Shown: positions 45,240-55,150 of the stretch, one piece after another
Position numbering within the stretch: the stretch's first letter is position 1
Layout of the letters: each line of letters starts with the position of its first letter
Assembly (NCBI GenBank): GCA_951813605.1
Contig: OX638379.1
Coordinates: 4,476,062-4,540,061, forward strand
Length of the DNA: 64,000 bases
Direction: 5' to 3'
Source of the DNA: an uncultured Bryobacterales bacterium
GTDB lineage: Bacteria; Acidobacteriota; Terriglobia; Bryobacterales; UBA6623
Position numbers and translations under genes: made by a program
Notes under the pieces: generated by a model
What the model saw: the letters and a program-made list of their open reading frames with translations, nothing else
Database searches by the model: none
Told to the model about the DNA's origin: nothing

Positions 45240-46844
45240 ATGAAACGCGCTGCCGGTCTGCGAGTTGGTTTCTTGGCCGCAATGGGTCTGGCTGCGGTCG
45301 TCTGCTGTTCCCAGCAAGCCGCGTCCATCCGAACGCGCCACGCGGTCGACCTAGAGGTCACGGTCCGCCGATCCGATACGGGCGAACAGATTCCCGCGCG
45401 CGTCTATCTGTTCAAAGGGGGCCGCGCCTTCAGGCTGAGCCCCGTCGATACCATGCTGCCATTGCGACCCGACCTCTTTTATCGCGAGCGGGTCTGGCGG
45501 CGAGGGACCCAGCCCGATGTTCTCGAAGTCACGGCGAGGGATCGTTCTCATTTCGTCCTGCTGAGCGGCAGGGCCAGCTTCGAGCTGCCCGCGTCCGACG
45601 ACTACCGTATCGAGGCCTACCACGGAACCTTCTTTCGACCCGCGGTCACCGATTTCGCATTGGAGTTTGGCGAGGACCTCGAACTCGCCCTGGATCTCGA
45701 TCCGATTGCACCGGACTCGCAAGGACAGTGGCTCGCCGGAGACGACCATATCCACCTTGTGCGCGAACCGGAAGACGATCCGCTCTTCTTGCGGTGGATG
45801 CAGGCCGAGGACCTAGCGGTTGCCAATTTCCTGGAACTGCAGCGGCAACAGCATGCAGCGATGCAGTGGGGTTTCGGAGAGGAAGCCGAAGCCCGTGCGG
45901 ACGGCTACTCGATTCGCTCCGGACACGAGTCTCGCAGCCGATTCTACGGCCACACCCTGTTTCTCGGCCCGAGTCGAATGATCGAGCCGCTGAGTATCGG
46001 ATTGGAGTACGCCAACGCGCCGCGAGCGTTTCCGAATCCGATGGTGCTCTTTGCCGAAGGAAGAAGACTCGGTGCGTTGACGGGTTTCGCACACTTTGAC
46101 GGCAGCCAGCCCAACTCAACGCTGCTGATGAACCTTGTCCACGACACGATCGATTTCGTCGAGGTCTTTCAGTTCGGCATTCTCAAGACAGCTCAATGGT
46201 ATGAGCTGCTAAATGCCGGTTTTCGCGCTGTCGGCCTGGCGGGAAGCGACTTTCCGGCGAATCTCGGGCGGTTTGAGTCCTGGCCCAGGGCGCTGGTGCC
46301 GGCCCGGCCCGGAGAGTCCGCATATGCAGCGTGGGCCTCAGGCGTCCGTCGGGGTGAAGTGCTGCTTACTAACGGACCGCTGCTCGAATTTTCGGCGAAC
46401 GGCCAACGCTGGGGCGCAAGCGTTTCTTGGAGCGGTGATTCGCACGACGTTCAAGGTCGGGCCGAAGCCGCGTATTTTCGGCCCATAGAGAGCATTGAAA
46501 TCGTGCGCAATGGAGAGATCGTCGCCCAACAGCGCGGCGATGGGGCGGCTCAGCAATTGCGGCTCGACTTTCGATTCGAATTGAATGAAAGTTCCTGGAT
46601 CGCCGCGCGCGTCACTGCGCAATCGACGGAAGGCGAACCCCTCATCCAGGCCCATACCAACCCGATCTATTTCCAGCGCGACAGCCAACCCGTCAGCGTG
46701 CATTCGGCGCAGCAAGCCCTGCAAGACCGGTGGCGCAACGAAGCCGCATTCTACCGCTCGGGAAATCTCAGGTTTCCCGGCGAGCAATCCTTTCAGCAAT
46801 TTCTCGCCGGCGTCGACGCGACGTCTCGAGAACTCGCGCCATAA
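45240..46844 (+). CDS. CehA/McbA-type exported PHP metallohydrolase
   Basis: 534 residues from ATG 45240 (MKRAAGLRVGFLAAMGLAAV), preceded by GCGAGAG. The long open frame upstream belongs to the antisense of repA. The first 170 residues are a beta domain (VDLEVTVRRSDTGEQIPARV). Then comes the metal motif WLAGDDHIHL, where PHP-type CehA/McbA enzymes have 'GDxHxH', followed by LRWMQAEDLAVANFLE, LGALTGFAHFDGSQP and VGLAGSDFPANLG, the later metal ligands. A C-terminal beta domain ends the protein. Relatives hydrolyse carbamates or phosphoesters. The substrate is unknown here. It is the first gene after the plasmid-like island. Confidence 0.82.
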   Translation: MKRAAGLRVGFLAAMGLAAVVCCSQQAASIRTRHAVDLEVTVRRSDTGEQIPARVYLFKGGRAFRLSPVDTMLPLRPDLFYRERVWRRGTQPDVLEVTARDRSHFVLLSGRASFELPASDDYRIEAYHGTFFRPAVTDFALEFGEDLELALDLDPIAPDSQGQWLAGDDHIHLVREPEDDPLFLRWMQAEDLAVANFLELQRQQHAAMQWGFGEEAEARADGYSIRSGHESRSRFYGHTLFLGPSRMIEPLSIGLEYANAPRAFPNPMVLFAEGRRLGALTGFAHFDGSQPNSTLLMNLVHDTIDFVEVFQFGILKTAQWYELLNAGFRAVGLAGSDFPANLGRFESWPRALVPARPGESAYAAWASGVRRGEVLLTNGPLLEFSANGQRWGASVSWSGDSHDVQGRAEAAYFRPIESIEIVRNGEIVAQQRGDGAAQQLRLDFRFELNESSWIAARVTAQSTEGEPLIQAHTNPIYFQRDSQPVSVHSAQQALQDRWRNEAAFYRSGNLRFPGEQSFQQFLAGVDATSRELAP

Positions 46845-47045
46845 GACGGCCTCCGCGCATTCGGGCCCGCACATCCAGCGACCGGAGAAGGCCGCGCTTT
46901 GACGTCGCCGGCTCGTATCTCATCTTGAGTTGACGATCCGCTATCATTCAAGCGGGCGTTGTCGAGCGGACTATCGCTGACGAGTTCCAAGAAGGCTAGA
47001 GACGCGGCGAGTTGCAAGCTCGGCATCTCCCGAGGAGAGGACATC

Positions 47046-48185
47046 ATGGCGTTTGATCGAAGAGGGTTTCTTGCCGCGTCACTCAGTGCGACTATGGCGT
47101 CCCTGCCTACTAAGGTCGCACGAGCGCAGGCTTCTTCCCGGGCCGGCGATGGTGGCCACCTCGGGATCCCGGGTCCGTACCCTGGCCGGGTCATCGCAGT
47201 GCATCACCCCGACAGCATTGCGTCGGGTGCGTACCAACCCCAGCCGGTCGAGCGGATGATGGATCGCGGCATGTGCGAGCTCACCGGTGCTGACAACTCG
47301 ATCGATGCCTGGAGACAGTTCTTCGAGCCTGGAGACGTTGTTGGCATCAAGCTGAACCCCGTCGGCATGCCGCATGTCATTTCAGCGCCCGAAGTGCTGC
47401 ACCCTATCCTTCGAGCGCTGGAACAAATCGGCATCCCACGCCGTGACATCGTTGCCTACGATCGCTACGGCGAACAGTTTCAAAGAGCCGGCTTCGTGGA
47501 CTGGCTACCCGACGGAGTCCGCTGGACCTCGGGCTCACCCATTAGCCCCAAGATCCAGCTCGACATGGGTGGTTACGATCGCGACGTGTATATGGAGATG
47601 CCGCTCGTCCATCCCGACTACGCGTCCGACTACGACTTGAGCGACCCGCACACGCGACGCTCCTATGTCGCAAAGTTCCTTTCGAAAGAAGTCAACAAAG
47701 TCATCAACGTCTGCGTTATGAAGCATCACCAGTCCGCTGGCGTCACGCTCGCGTTGAAAAACATGTCGCATGGCCTGGTCAACAACGTCAGTCGCAGTCA
47801 CGTATCCCCGACAGCGAACGCCTGCGGCATTTTCATCCCCGCGGTTGTGGACCTCCCGATCATTCGAGAGAAACTGGTGCTGCATATCCTGGACGGTGTG
47901 CAGGCGGCGTGCCACGGAGGTCCCGGTAGCAGCGTTGGACGGTACATGTGGGAGCACAAGACGATGTACTTCGCCACCGATCCCGTGGCGTTGGACAAGA
48001 CAGGCTGGAAGGCAATCGACAAGAAACGAGCCGAGGTCGGACGGCCGCCCATCGCCCTGCTCAAGCCGGATCAAGACAGCCGGTGGCTCAACGCACAGGT
48101 CGAGCATATCGAGCTCGCGGCCAACTTCGGGCTCGGCGTCTTCGACGATACGAAAATCCGATTGAAGCGAGTCGAGCTCGGTTGA
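47046..48185 (+). CDS. DUF362 domain protein, Tat-exported
   Basis: 379 residues from ATG 47046 with GAGGAGAGG eight bases before it. The leader FDRRGFLAASLSATMASLP is twin-arginine. The DUF362 core follows: DVVGIKLNPVGMPHVISAPE, EVNKVINVCVMKHHQSAGV, TLALKNMSHGLVNNVSRSH, IREKLVLHILDGVQAACHGG and a closing ATDPVALDKTGW. DUF362 proteins of this kind often lack the ferredoxin domain, as here. The biochemical role is unknown; a link to cofactor or iron-sulfur chemistry is only suggested in the family. Confidence 0.87.
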   Translation: MAFDRRGFLAASLSATMASLPTKVARAQASSRAGDGGHLGIPGPYPGRVIAVHHPDSIASGAYQPQPVERMMDRGMCELTGADNSIDAWRQFFEPGDVVGIKLNPVGMPHVISAPEVLHPILRALEQIGIPRRDIVAYDRYGEQFQRAGFVDWLPDGVRWTSGSPISPKIQLDMGGYDRDVYMEMPLVHPDYASDYDLSDPHTRRSYVAKFLSKEVNKVINVCVMKHHQSAGVTLALKNMSHGLVNNVSRSHVSPTANACGIFIPAVVDLPIIREKLVLHILDGVQAACHGGPGSSVGRYMWEHKTMYFATDPVALDKTGWKAIDKKRAEVGRPPIALLKPDQDSRWLNAQVEHIELAANFGLGVFDDTKIRLKRVELG

Positions 48186-48203
48186 AGGCAGGATTGAAGT
48201 AGC

Positions 48204-48222
48204 GAGTCCCCGCTTGGGGCTC
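48204..48222 (+). terminator. Possible terminator hairpin after DUF362 gene
   Basis: GAGTCCCC-GCTT-GGGGCTC forms a stem with one bulged T, 19 bp after the stop. There is no T run, so intrinsic termination is doubtful. Confidence 0.3.
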
Positions 48223-48312
48223 GGCGCCCTACAGCAATGGCGCGTCCGTTCGATGACCGCTAGGTTATGCTGTGGGGCATTCGGCTGGACGCGTAATTCC
48301 GTACGCCAATCT

Positions 48313-49452
48313 ATGCTTGCAGAATCATTCAGGCCGGTCTTGGTCGACCCCGGTCGTCCTAGGCGGCTGTCAGCTGGGCGGGCTGTACGGGAACGCTCGA
48401 GGCGATTATTCGCTCAGGGAATCGCATTCGTTTTCCTAGGAGTTCCTGTGGTAACGGCGAATCAAGCCGCATTGCGGGTGGAGAGGCTGCTAGACACCCC
48501 CATCATTACGCCGCAGACCCATCCGAGTATCGGCCAGAACATCCAAGGCCCGTCCTTGATCCGCGTCCCCGAATGGATCGAGGATCCGCTCGGCAAGTAC
48601 TACCTGTATTTCGCCGACCACAAGGGCAGCTACATACGGCTGGCATACGCCGACAGCCTCCGCGGCCCGTGGACGGTCCATCCGCCAGGGAGCCTTCAAA
48701 TCGAGAAGTCGCACTTTCCGAGCGAGCCGCCTCCGGTCGATCCTGACGAACTCGCGAATGCGAAGGCCCGCCGCGCGGCGACATACGGCGGTAACAAGCT
48801 GCCGCATTCCATCGAGAAGGAATTCACTGCCCCGCACATTGCATCCCCAGACGTTCACGTCGACGAAGCGAGCCGTCGCATCGTGATGTACTTCCACGGC
48901 TTGGAGGGTTTCGGGCGACAAGTCACACGGGTAGCGCTTTCCGACGACGGAATTGACTTCCACGCACGCCCGGAAATCCTAGGCAGGACGTATCTTCGCA
49001 CTTTCCGGCACCTAGGAAGGACTTATGGCATCGCAATGCCCGGCCAAGTGTACCGGTCGAGATCCGAAGACGGCCTATCGAGCTTCGAGCAGGGACCGCT
49101 CCTATTCAACCCCGCCATGCGTCACTGCGCTTTGTTGAAGCGCGGCAACATCCTGCATGTCTTCTGGACGCAGGTCGGGCACGCTCCCGAGCGGATCCTT
49201 CTGAGCACGATTGACCTGTCTCTCCCGTGGAACCAATGGAAGGAGACGGGAACTGCGGAAGTGATGCGCCCGGAGCGGGCCTGGGAGGGCGCGAACCTTC
49301 CCCTAGAGCCATCGATCAGAAGCGTGGCCTACGGGCCGGTCAACCAGTTGCGCGATCCCGCGATTTTCGAGGAGGGCGGTCGGGTCTTCTTTCTGTATGC
49401 AGTGGCAGGCGAGAGCGGCATCGCCATCGCAGAACTCCACTTCGAGGAATGA
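48313..49452 (+). CDS. Exported five-blade beta-propeller protein, GH43/GH117-like
   Basis: About 379 residues if ATG 48313 is the start. The frame is open further up, to 48214, with ATG at 48253. The leader-like stretch is RLFAQGIAFVFLGVPVVTAN. The propeller shows NIQGPSLIRVPEWIEDPLG, KYYLYFADHKGSYIRLAYAD, SLRGPWTVHPPG, HIASPDVHVDEASRRIVMYF, LRTFRHLGRTYGIAMPGQVY and PVNQLRDPAIFEEGGRVFFL. The repeated 'SPdv..D' and 'RDPaIFe..g..yLyY' motifs are those of clan GH-F/GH117-type glycosidases and uncharacterised relatives. It would act on an extracellular polysaccharide, but linkage and sugar are unknown. A close partner to the next gene is not evident. Confidence 0.75.
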   Translation: MLAESFRPVLVDPGRPRRLSAGRAVRERSRRLFAQGIAFVFLGVPVVTANQAALRVERLLDTPIITPQTHPSIGQNIQGPSLIRVPEWIEDPLGKYYLYFADHKGSYIRLAYADSLRGPWTVHPPGSLQIEKSHFPSEPPPVDPDELANAKARRAATYGGNKLPHSIEKEFTAPHIASPDVHVDEASRRIVMYFHGLEGFGRQVTRVALSDDGIDFHARPEILGRTYLRTFRHLGRTYGIAMPGQVYRSRSEDGLSSFEQGPLLFNPAMRHCALLKRGNILHVFWTQVGHAPERILLSTIDLSLPWNQWKETGTAEVMRPERAWEGANLPLEPSIRSVAYGPVNQLRDPAIFEEGGRVFFLYAVAGESGIAIAELHFEE

Positions 49453-49486
49453 ACGGGGCAGCCTTGGGCTGGCTGGCGAGTTCGGC

Positions 49487-50731
49487 TCAGCGGATCACAG
49501 TCTGCTGCGGATGATCGGGCGCCTCGTAGAACGCTTCGTTGACTGCGACACCCAATCCGGGCTCGTCCGAGACTGTGTAATAGCCGTCCTTGAATTCGTA
49601 GCCTCTCACGACGAGCGCCGGACACGTCGACCGGTCGTCTTCGGCGCCGACGATGTTCATCTGCGTCTTGGCCAAGTGCAGGCTCATCAGCAAGCCCACC
49701 TGCGATCCCCAGTTATGCGGGACCGCCTGGGCACCGTGCGGCTCTCCCATCATCGACATCTTCCGACAGTCCAGAATCCCCCCGGTACGGATGTCGAGTT
49801 GCATCACGTCGAATAGCCGCTCGGGCTGGATGTACGGCTCGAATTCCGCAGCACTTTTCATGTTTTCGCCATCGGCGATCGGCGTATTGATGCCCGCGCT
49901 ACGCATACGGCGGCGCAAACGCTGGTAAAGCTCGCGGTCCTCTGGAAAAACCTCCTCGAGCCAGTCCAGCCGCTGCTCCTTGGTCGACTCCAGCAGCTGC
50001 CACGCCCCGTTGAAGTTGTCCCGATAGCCGTTGTTCGCGTCGACCAGCAGCTTGGGTTCCACCCCGATGGCGCTGCGCACCGCCCGAATGACCTCGATGT
50101 CGCGCTCGAGCCCTTCGTCCCGCCCCATCCACTTGCTGCCGCGGCCGATCTTGAGCTTGATGCCCCGATAGCCGCTCCGCATCGCCTCCAGCGCCTCGTC
50201 GACAACGGCCTGCGCCCCGCGGTCCTGGAACCAGAGGTCGCTGAAGTAAAGCGTGCCGTCGTACACTTCCACGCGGTCCCTGACGGATGCGCCGAAAAGC
50301 CGCCAGCAGGGAACGCCGCGCAGCTTGCCGATGAGGTCGCAGAGGGGGCCATCCAGGTGCTTGTACTTGATGAGCAGCCTTTCGAATGCTGCTGACCGGC
50401 CCGCGATGCGGCCGTCTCGAAAGTCGTAAACGGACTCGGGGTCAACCCCTACCAAGGAGCGCACATCCTTCAGGAACGTCTTGTCCGGCTTCGTGTAGCC
50501 CATCACCCCGACGCCCTCCACCCCGGCGTCGGTCGCAATGCGGAGAAGGGTGTTTGTGTAGCTCGTCCCCTTGGGCGCATTGTCGTACGAGTTCATCGCG
50601 ACGAACTTGTGGAAGTTCCCCACAATGGTCGAGAGTGAGATGCCCGTGATCTTGGCCGCAGCAGCCTTCGACCCTGTGGCGCCGAGCGCGGCTGTCGTGG
50701 CGGTGAGAAATGTGCGTCTTGTGCTTTTCAT
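49487..50731 (-). CDS. Mandelate-racemase/muconate-lactonizing-type enolase superfamily enzyme, Tat-exported
   Basis: 414 residues from ATG 50731, preceded by CCGGAGGACAGTCA (ribosome binding site GGAGGA). The leader STRRTFLTATTAALGATGSK is twin-arginine, unusual for this mostly cytoplasmic family but common in Acidobacteria and Planctomycetes. The capping domain includes LIGKLRGVPCWRLFGASVRD. The barrel has the KxK base pair GIKLKIGRG, metal ligands in LLVDANNGYRD, WLEEVFPEDREL and PIADGENM, and a late His in AVPHNWGSQVG. It abstracts an alpha proton from a carboxylate; a sugar-acid dehydratase is most likely. It is convergent with the beta-propeller gene. Confidence 0.88.
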   Translation of the reverse strand: MKSTRRTFLTATTAALGATGSKAAAAKITGISLSTIVGNFHKFVAMNSYDNAPKGTSYTNTLLRIATDAGVEGVGVMGYTKPDKTFLKDVRSLVGVDPESVYDFRDGRIAGRSAAFERLLIKYKHLDGPLCDLIGKLRGVPCWRLFGASVRDRVEVYDGTLYFSDLWFQDRGAQAVVDEALEAMRSGYRGIKLKIGRGSKWMGRDEGLERDIEVIRAVRSAIGVEPKLLVDANNGYRDNFNGAWQLLESTKEQRLDWLEEVFPEDRELYQRLRRRMRSAGINTPIADGENMKSAAEFEPYIQPERLFDVMQLDIRTGGILDCRKMSMMGEPHGAQAVPHNWGSQVGLLMSLHLAKTQMNIVGAEDDRSTCPALVVRGYEFKDGYYTVSDEPGLGVAVNEAFYEAPDHPQQTVIR

Positions 50732-51538
50732 TGACTGTCCTCCGGTTCCATGCCACCCTGGCGTACGACCTGTCTAGCTTACAAGCAAGGGTCAAGGTCT
50801 TACATCCGCCGTCAGGCTGTCTATGAGCTCCAGGCAGGCGAGGGCGCTCAAGGAATTCTCCCATGCGTCCTGGTACGTACACCGCGGTTTACAAATAACA
50901 TTGCAATCCGTTGTCGGTTCGAAGTGTCCCGGCCTGACCGATGCCCTTGGGTGTCGGCGGCAAGGACTTGGTGCCATTGGGAATCCGCCCAGACGCCAAC
51001 CCAATCGCTCTTTGTGAACAGGTCTACTAACTCGGTCTGGGCCGGGCGCTTGGGCAGCGGTGCTCCTGCCGAGAGTTCGTTGGTTCCCAATGGTACGTGT
51101 CCGCGGCGTACACGGCTGAGTAGCCCATCCGATTGGCACTCGACAGCCGGTCGGCAAATCCGTCGGGGCAGGTTCGAGCTCAGGTAGCGACCGTGCCGGA
51201 CCGCTTCGACTTGCTCTGCACGCCCAAGGACGCCTGTTGCGGAACTTTTTCGAGGCGATCTTCGACGAGATGATCACCGCACCTTGGCACACCAAGAGAG
51301 TGAACTCCGCAACGCAACAGAGGAATCACGTAAGAAGAGCCGGTCGGCCGGCCCAGAAAGCATGTTTTCTTCCGGCGCTGGCATGGCAAGATGGACGAGA
51401 TCGCGGCCTGGGAGACATTGATTCGGTACTTGTGACACGCCTCGAGTTGCATCGTCGGCACCGAGAGCGAATTGAAAGCGCCACGAAATGCTATCCCGGG
51501 CCTCGCCAAACAAAACCAGCTGCGAATCACCAGATGTG
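50732..51538. other. Long intergenic stretch with possible oxidoreductase remnant
   Basis: There is no intact gene. Near 50800-50890 a minus-strand frame reads TYQDAWENSLSALACLELID, resembling the end of a Gfo/Idh/MocA-type oxidoreductase. Pieces in another frame continue to about 51090 (ELVDLFTKSDWVGVWADSQW). The match is weak. The upstream region of the TonB receptor gene begins near 51500. Confidence 0.35.
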
Positions 51539-51556
51539 TATAATCCTTAGCTAAGG
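51539..51556 (+). promoter_or_regulatory. Putative -10 box and palindromic operator of the TonB receptor gene
   Basis: TATAAT at 51539-51544 is followed at once by the perfect palindrome CCTTAGCTAAGG (51545-51556), 54 bp before the start codon. No good -35 was found, so an activator or extended -10 may be used. A repressor at the palindrome would block the start point. Confidence 0.4.
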
Positions 51557-51609
51557 AACTGGTGGAGTTCCGTTAGTGGATTTTGGTTTTTGGAATCAAT
51601 GGAGGATTC

Positions 51610-54600
51610 ATGAATCTTCGAAGGCTGTCCCTCTTAGCGCTAGTGGCGATGCCGTGTGGCCTCCCCCTTAGTGCTCAAACATCGTTTGGCACCATTCTCG
51701 GCAACGTCGCCGACGAGAGCGGCGCCGTCGTGCCCGGTGTCAGGGTCACCGTGGTGAATGAGGGCACAGGCAATGCCCGCGTCGTGGAATCCAACGAAAC
51801 CGGCGGTTTCGCCGTGCCGTCGCTTCCGGCCGCCATCTACTCGGTGTCGGCCGAAATGGCGGGCTTCAGCCAAGCGCAGCAAACCGGCGTGCAGCTGGCC
51901 GTCAACCAGACTCTGCGCGTAGACCTCACGTTGTCAATCGGGGAAGTGACAGAAGTCGTCGAAGTGAGCGCCGCAGCGTTGCAACTCCAGACCGACACCT
52001 CAACCGTGGCCTCGACCGTCGACAACGAAAAGGTGGTCGAACTGCCGTTGAACGGTCGCAGCTTCACGCAGCTCACGATCTTGACGCCGGGGGCCGTGGC
52101 CGGCGCCGGCGCTTTGACGGCATTCCAGACTTCCGGCACTGCCGTTTCGATCAGCGGGCTCCGCAGCGAGGCCAACAACTACACGCTGGACGGCGTGAAC
52201 AACAACGAGAGCTTCTTCAAGACCTACGGGTTGCAGCCATCAATTGACGCCATTCAGGAATTCAAGATTCAGACGAATATTACGTCGGCTGAGTTCGGAA
52301 CAGCCGCCGGGGCCAACGTCAACATCGTTACCAAGTCCGGAACGAACGAGATCCACGGCACGGCATTCGAATTCCTACGCAACGACAACCTGGACGCGTC
52401 GGACTTCTTCGCCAACCGTTCCGGTTCGCCGAAGTCCGAGTTTCGCCAGAATCAGTTTGGTGCGACGGTAGGCGGTCCCATAGCAAGGAACCGGACCTTC
52501 TTTTTCTTCATGTACGAGGGCCAGCGCCGGAGTCGCGAATCCACGTTGCTGAACGTCGTCCCGACAACCGCGATGTTCGATGGCGACCTCTCACTGGACA
52601 CCCAGGGAAGGACGGCAGCCCCATTCTTCGACCCGGCCTCCACGGTGGAGGGTGCCGACGGCATGCTGTCGCGCCAACCCATGCCGAACAACCGGGTGCC
52701 GTCCAGCAGGATCAACAACTCCACCAAGCAGCTGCAGCAGACCCTGTGGTCCGCCCCGAATCTCCCGGGTCAGCCTTTGAACCTGATCAACACCAACGCG
52801 GCGCGGATTGACAACGACCAATGGATGGGACGGGTCGACCACCGATTCGGCAACAACAACATAATGACCGGGCGTTTCAATTTCAGCGACTCGGTGAGCC
52901 CGCGGCCGACAGCTCACCTCACGGTGGACAACCTGTTAGTGAACACGTTCACCAACATCATGATCAGCGACACCCATACCTTGAGCCCCACCGCGATCCT
53001 AGACATGAAAATTTCCTATCACAGGAACAACCTGCAGATCGCGGACAGTGCTCCGGGCGGCAAGGAGGCCATCGAACAGTTCATCAACGGGAACGGCATT
53101 CAGGGCATCCCGATCTTGAAGAGCGAAGCGGTGCCGCTGTTCCCGCAGTGGGGCATCTCGGGATTCGCGAGTCCCAGCCAGACGGGCTTTCCGTTCCCTG
53201 ACGACTCGTACAGCGCCTACGCGACCTTCACCAAGATCGTTGGAAACCACAGCATCAAGGCCGGCTTCGAGTTCAAGCACAATCGCAACCTGGACGACGG
53301 GTACTTCACCGGCAACATGTCGTTCGACAAGGTCCCGACCGAAGATCCTCAGAATGCCGCGGCCACCGGCAACGCGGTCGCGTCGTACTTGCTTGGGCTT
53401 CCGACCGTCGCCAGGCGCAACATCGGGGAAGGGACGACAGCCCTCATGCGGAAGGAGGACTACAGTTTCTTCTTCCAAGATGATTGGAGGGCCACTGGCA
53501 ACCTGACGATCAATCTAGGGCTGCGCTACGACATGAGCGAATGGCCCAAGCACCGCGATGACTTGCTGGCCTCGATCGACCTCGGCACAGGGCAGTTCCT
53601 CTGGGATGGGCAGAACCCAATCACGGGTGAAGGGCCGAATGTCCGTCGCGGAATTGTCGAGCCGGACAACAACAACGTCGCCCCGCGCGTCGGGCTCGCG
53701 TATCGGCTCGGCGAAAAGACGACGGTCAGGTCCGGCTTCGGGGTGTTTTACATGACCAACTACCTTTGGGAGGCCCAAGGCGTTCGAGGAAACTGGCCTT
53801 TCGCGATCAGCGAGAACTTCTCAAATCTCAACGACCGCTTCCCAATCAATCCCGTCGAGACCACGTTTTCGCCCGATCTGGACGTCAAGATGGGTAGCAC
53901 CGTGCCGCCCAATGCCCAACACATCGTGCCACGACACAACCGTACGAGTTACACCATGCAATGGAACTTCCATGTGCAGCGCCAGCTGGCCGAAGACCTG
54001 ATGGTGGAGCTTGGCTATGTCGGTACGAGAGGCCTGAAGCTATCGACATTCTCCAATGTCAACACCGCGCCGGAAGGTCCCGGTGAGGTGCAGCCGCGCC
54101 GGCCGTTTCCGCAATACGGCCCCTTAAGCGAAATGGGCAACCAAGCTAGTTCGATTTACCACGGCCTGCAATTCAAGATCGAGAAGCGCTTTTCGCGTGG
54201 TCTGTCCTTCCGCGCAAACTACGCGTGGGGCAAGACGATTGATGTCTTGGGGGCGGGGTTCTCGGCCAGCCAGACCGCCCAGAATCCAAGAGACATCCTA
54301 GGCGACCGGTCGCTATCCGATCTGCACCGTGAGCACTCGTTCACATTCGATTACGTTTGGCAGCTGCCCTTCGGGAAAGGCAAGGCCCTCGGTTCGGGTT
54401 GGAACAGCGCCGCGGACGCCGTTCTTGGCGGCTGGCAGCTCACTGGAATCATCACCGCCAGCAGCGGGCCGCCCTTCAATACCACCGTGCCCAGGGACAT
54501 CGCCAATATCGGGGGGCGCGTGCTGGCAGAGAGGCCGAACTTAGTTGGGGATCCATACTCAGGGGTCAGCGGAGCACCGGAAGAATACGTCAACCTAGCT

Positions 54601-54885
54601 GCGTTCGGGGAGCCCGCGCCGTATACATTCGGCAACTTGGGCAGGAACGTCCTGATCGCTCCGGGTCTGTTCCAATTCGATGCCGGGCTCTTCAAGAATT
54701 TCCGCCTCACAGATCGCGTCGGGCTTCAGTTCCGGTCCGAGTTCTTCAACGCATTCAATAACGTGAACTTCGGGAAGCCCAACGCAAACTTCGATGCCGG
54801 GCCAGGCGTGTTCGGGTCGATCGGCGGATTGGCCCCGCAACAGTTTGCGCGGCAAATCCAGTTCGGCTTGAAGATCCTGTTCTGA
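51610..54885 (+). CDS. Oar-like TonB-dependent receptor with carboxypeptidase-regulatory domain
   Basis: 1091 residues from ATG 51610, with GGAGGA seven bases upstream and a signal peptide (LSLLALVAMPCGLPLSAQ). Residues about 20-105 form a carboxypeptidase-regulatory-like beta domain (GTILGNVADESGAVVPGVRV, TVVNEG). The plug follows (ELPLNGRSFTQLTILTPGAV, NNYTLDGVNNNESF, QEFKIQTNITSAEFGTAAGA), and the rest is the 22-strand barrel ending QFARQIQFGLKILF with the terminal Phe. Such receptors import large substrates across the outer membrane using TonB. Polysaccharides or their fragments are likely given the neighbouring hydrolases; the actual ligand is unknown. TPR and CRTAC1-like genes follow within 7 kb. 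Confidence 0.92.
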   Translation: MNLRRLSLLALVAMPCGLPLSAQTSFGTILGNVADESGAVVPGVRVTVVNEGTGNARVVESNETGGFAVPSLPAAIYSVSAEMAGFSQAQQTGVQLAVNQTLRVDLTLSIGEVTEVVEVSAAALQLQTDTSTVASTVDNEKVVELPLNGRSFTQLTILTPGAVAGAGALTAFQTSGTAVSISGLRSEANNYTLDGVNNNESFFKTYGLQPSIDAIQEFKIQTNITSAEFGTAAGANVNIVTKSGTNEIHGTAFEFLRNDNLDASDFFANRSGSPKSEFRQNQFGATVGGPIARNRTFFFFMYEGQRRSRESTLLNVVPTTAMFDGDLSLDTQGRTAAPFFDPASTVEGADGMLSRQPMPNNRVPSSRINNSTKQLQQTLWSAPNLPGQPLNLINTNAARIDNDQWMGRVDHRFGNNNIMTGRFNFSDSVSPRPTAHLTVDNLLVNTFTNIMISDTHTLSPTAILDMKISYHRNNLQIADSAPGGKEAIEQFINGNGIQGIPILKSEAVPLFPQWGISGFASPSQTGFPFPDDSYSAYATFTKIVGNHSIKAGFEFKHNRNLDDGYFTGNMSFDKVPTEDPQNAAATGNAVASYLLGLPTVARRNIGEGTTALMRKEDYSFFFQDDWRATGNLTINLGLRYDMSEWPKHRDDLLASIDLGTGQFLWDGQNPITGEGPNVRRGIVEPDNNNVAPRVGLAYRLGEKTTVRSGFGVFYMTNYLWEAQGVRGNWPFAISENFSNLNDRFPINPVETTFSPDLDVKMGSTVPPNAQHIVPRHNRTSYTMQWNFHVQRQLAEDLMVELGYVGTRGLKLSTFSNVNTAPEGPGEVQPRRPFPQYGPLSEMGNQASSIYHGLQFKIEKRFSRGLSFRANYAWGKTIDVLGAGFSASQTAQNPRDILGDRSLSDLHREHSFTFDYVWQLPFGKGKALGSGWNSAADAVLGGWQLTGIITASSGPPFNTTVPRDIANIGGRVLAERPNLVGDPYSGVSGAPEEYVNLAAFGEPAPYTFGNLGRNVLIAPGLFQFDAGLFKNFRLTDRVGLQFRSEFFNAFNNVNFGKPNANFDAGPGVFGSIGGLAPQQFARQIQFGLKILF

Positions 54886-55150
54886 TTCGACGGGCCCGGG
54901 ACCGGACTCGTCGCCCATCAGGGCACGCTTGGACGGGCCGTGGAGTCCTGTTTGCCAGGCCTGCGGTTCAGGGCTGGCCGCTCATGTCTTGACGGCCGTC
55001 TCGGTCCGAGGGCCCGGAGGCAGAGAGGGCTGGGGCGGCGGCGTAGCCGGGTCGATGCGGGATGCGGCTTTGGAGCCGTCCCGACAAACGGACGCATGGC
55101 CTCATTCGAGACCGCAAGGAGAAGGCATCGGTAATTGGCCTGACACAATG

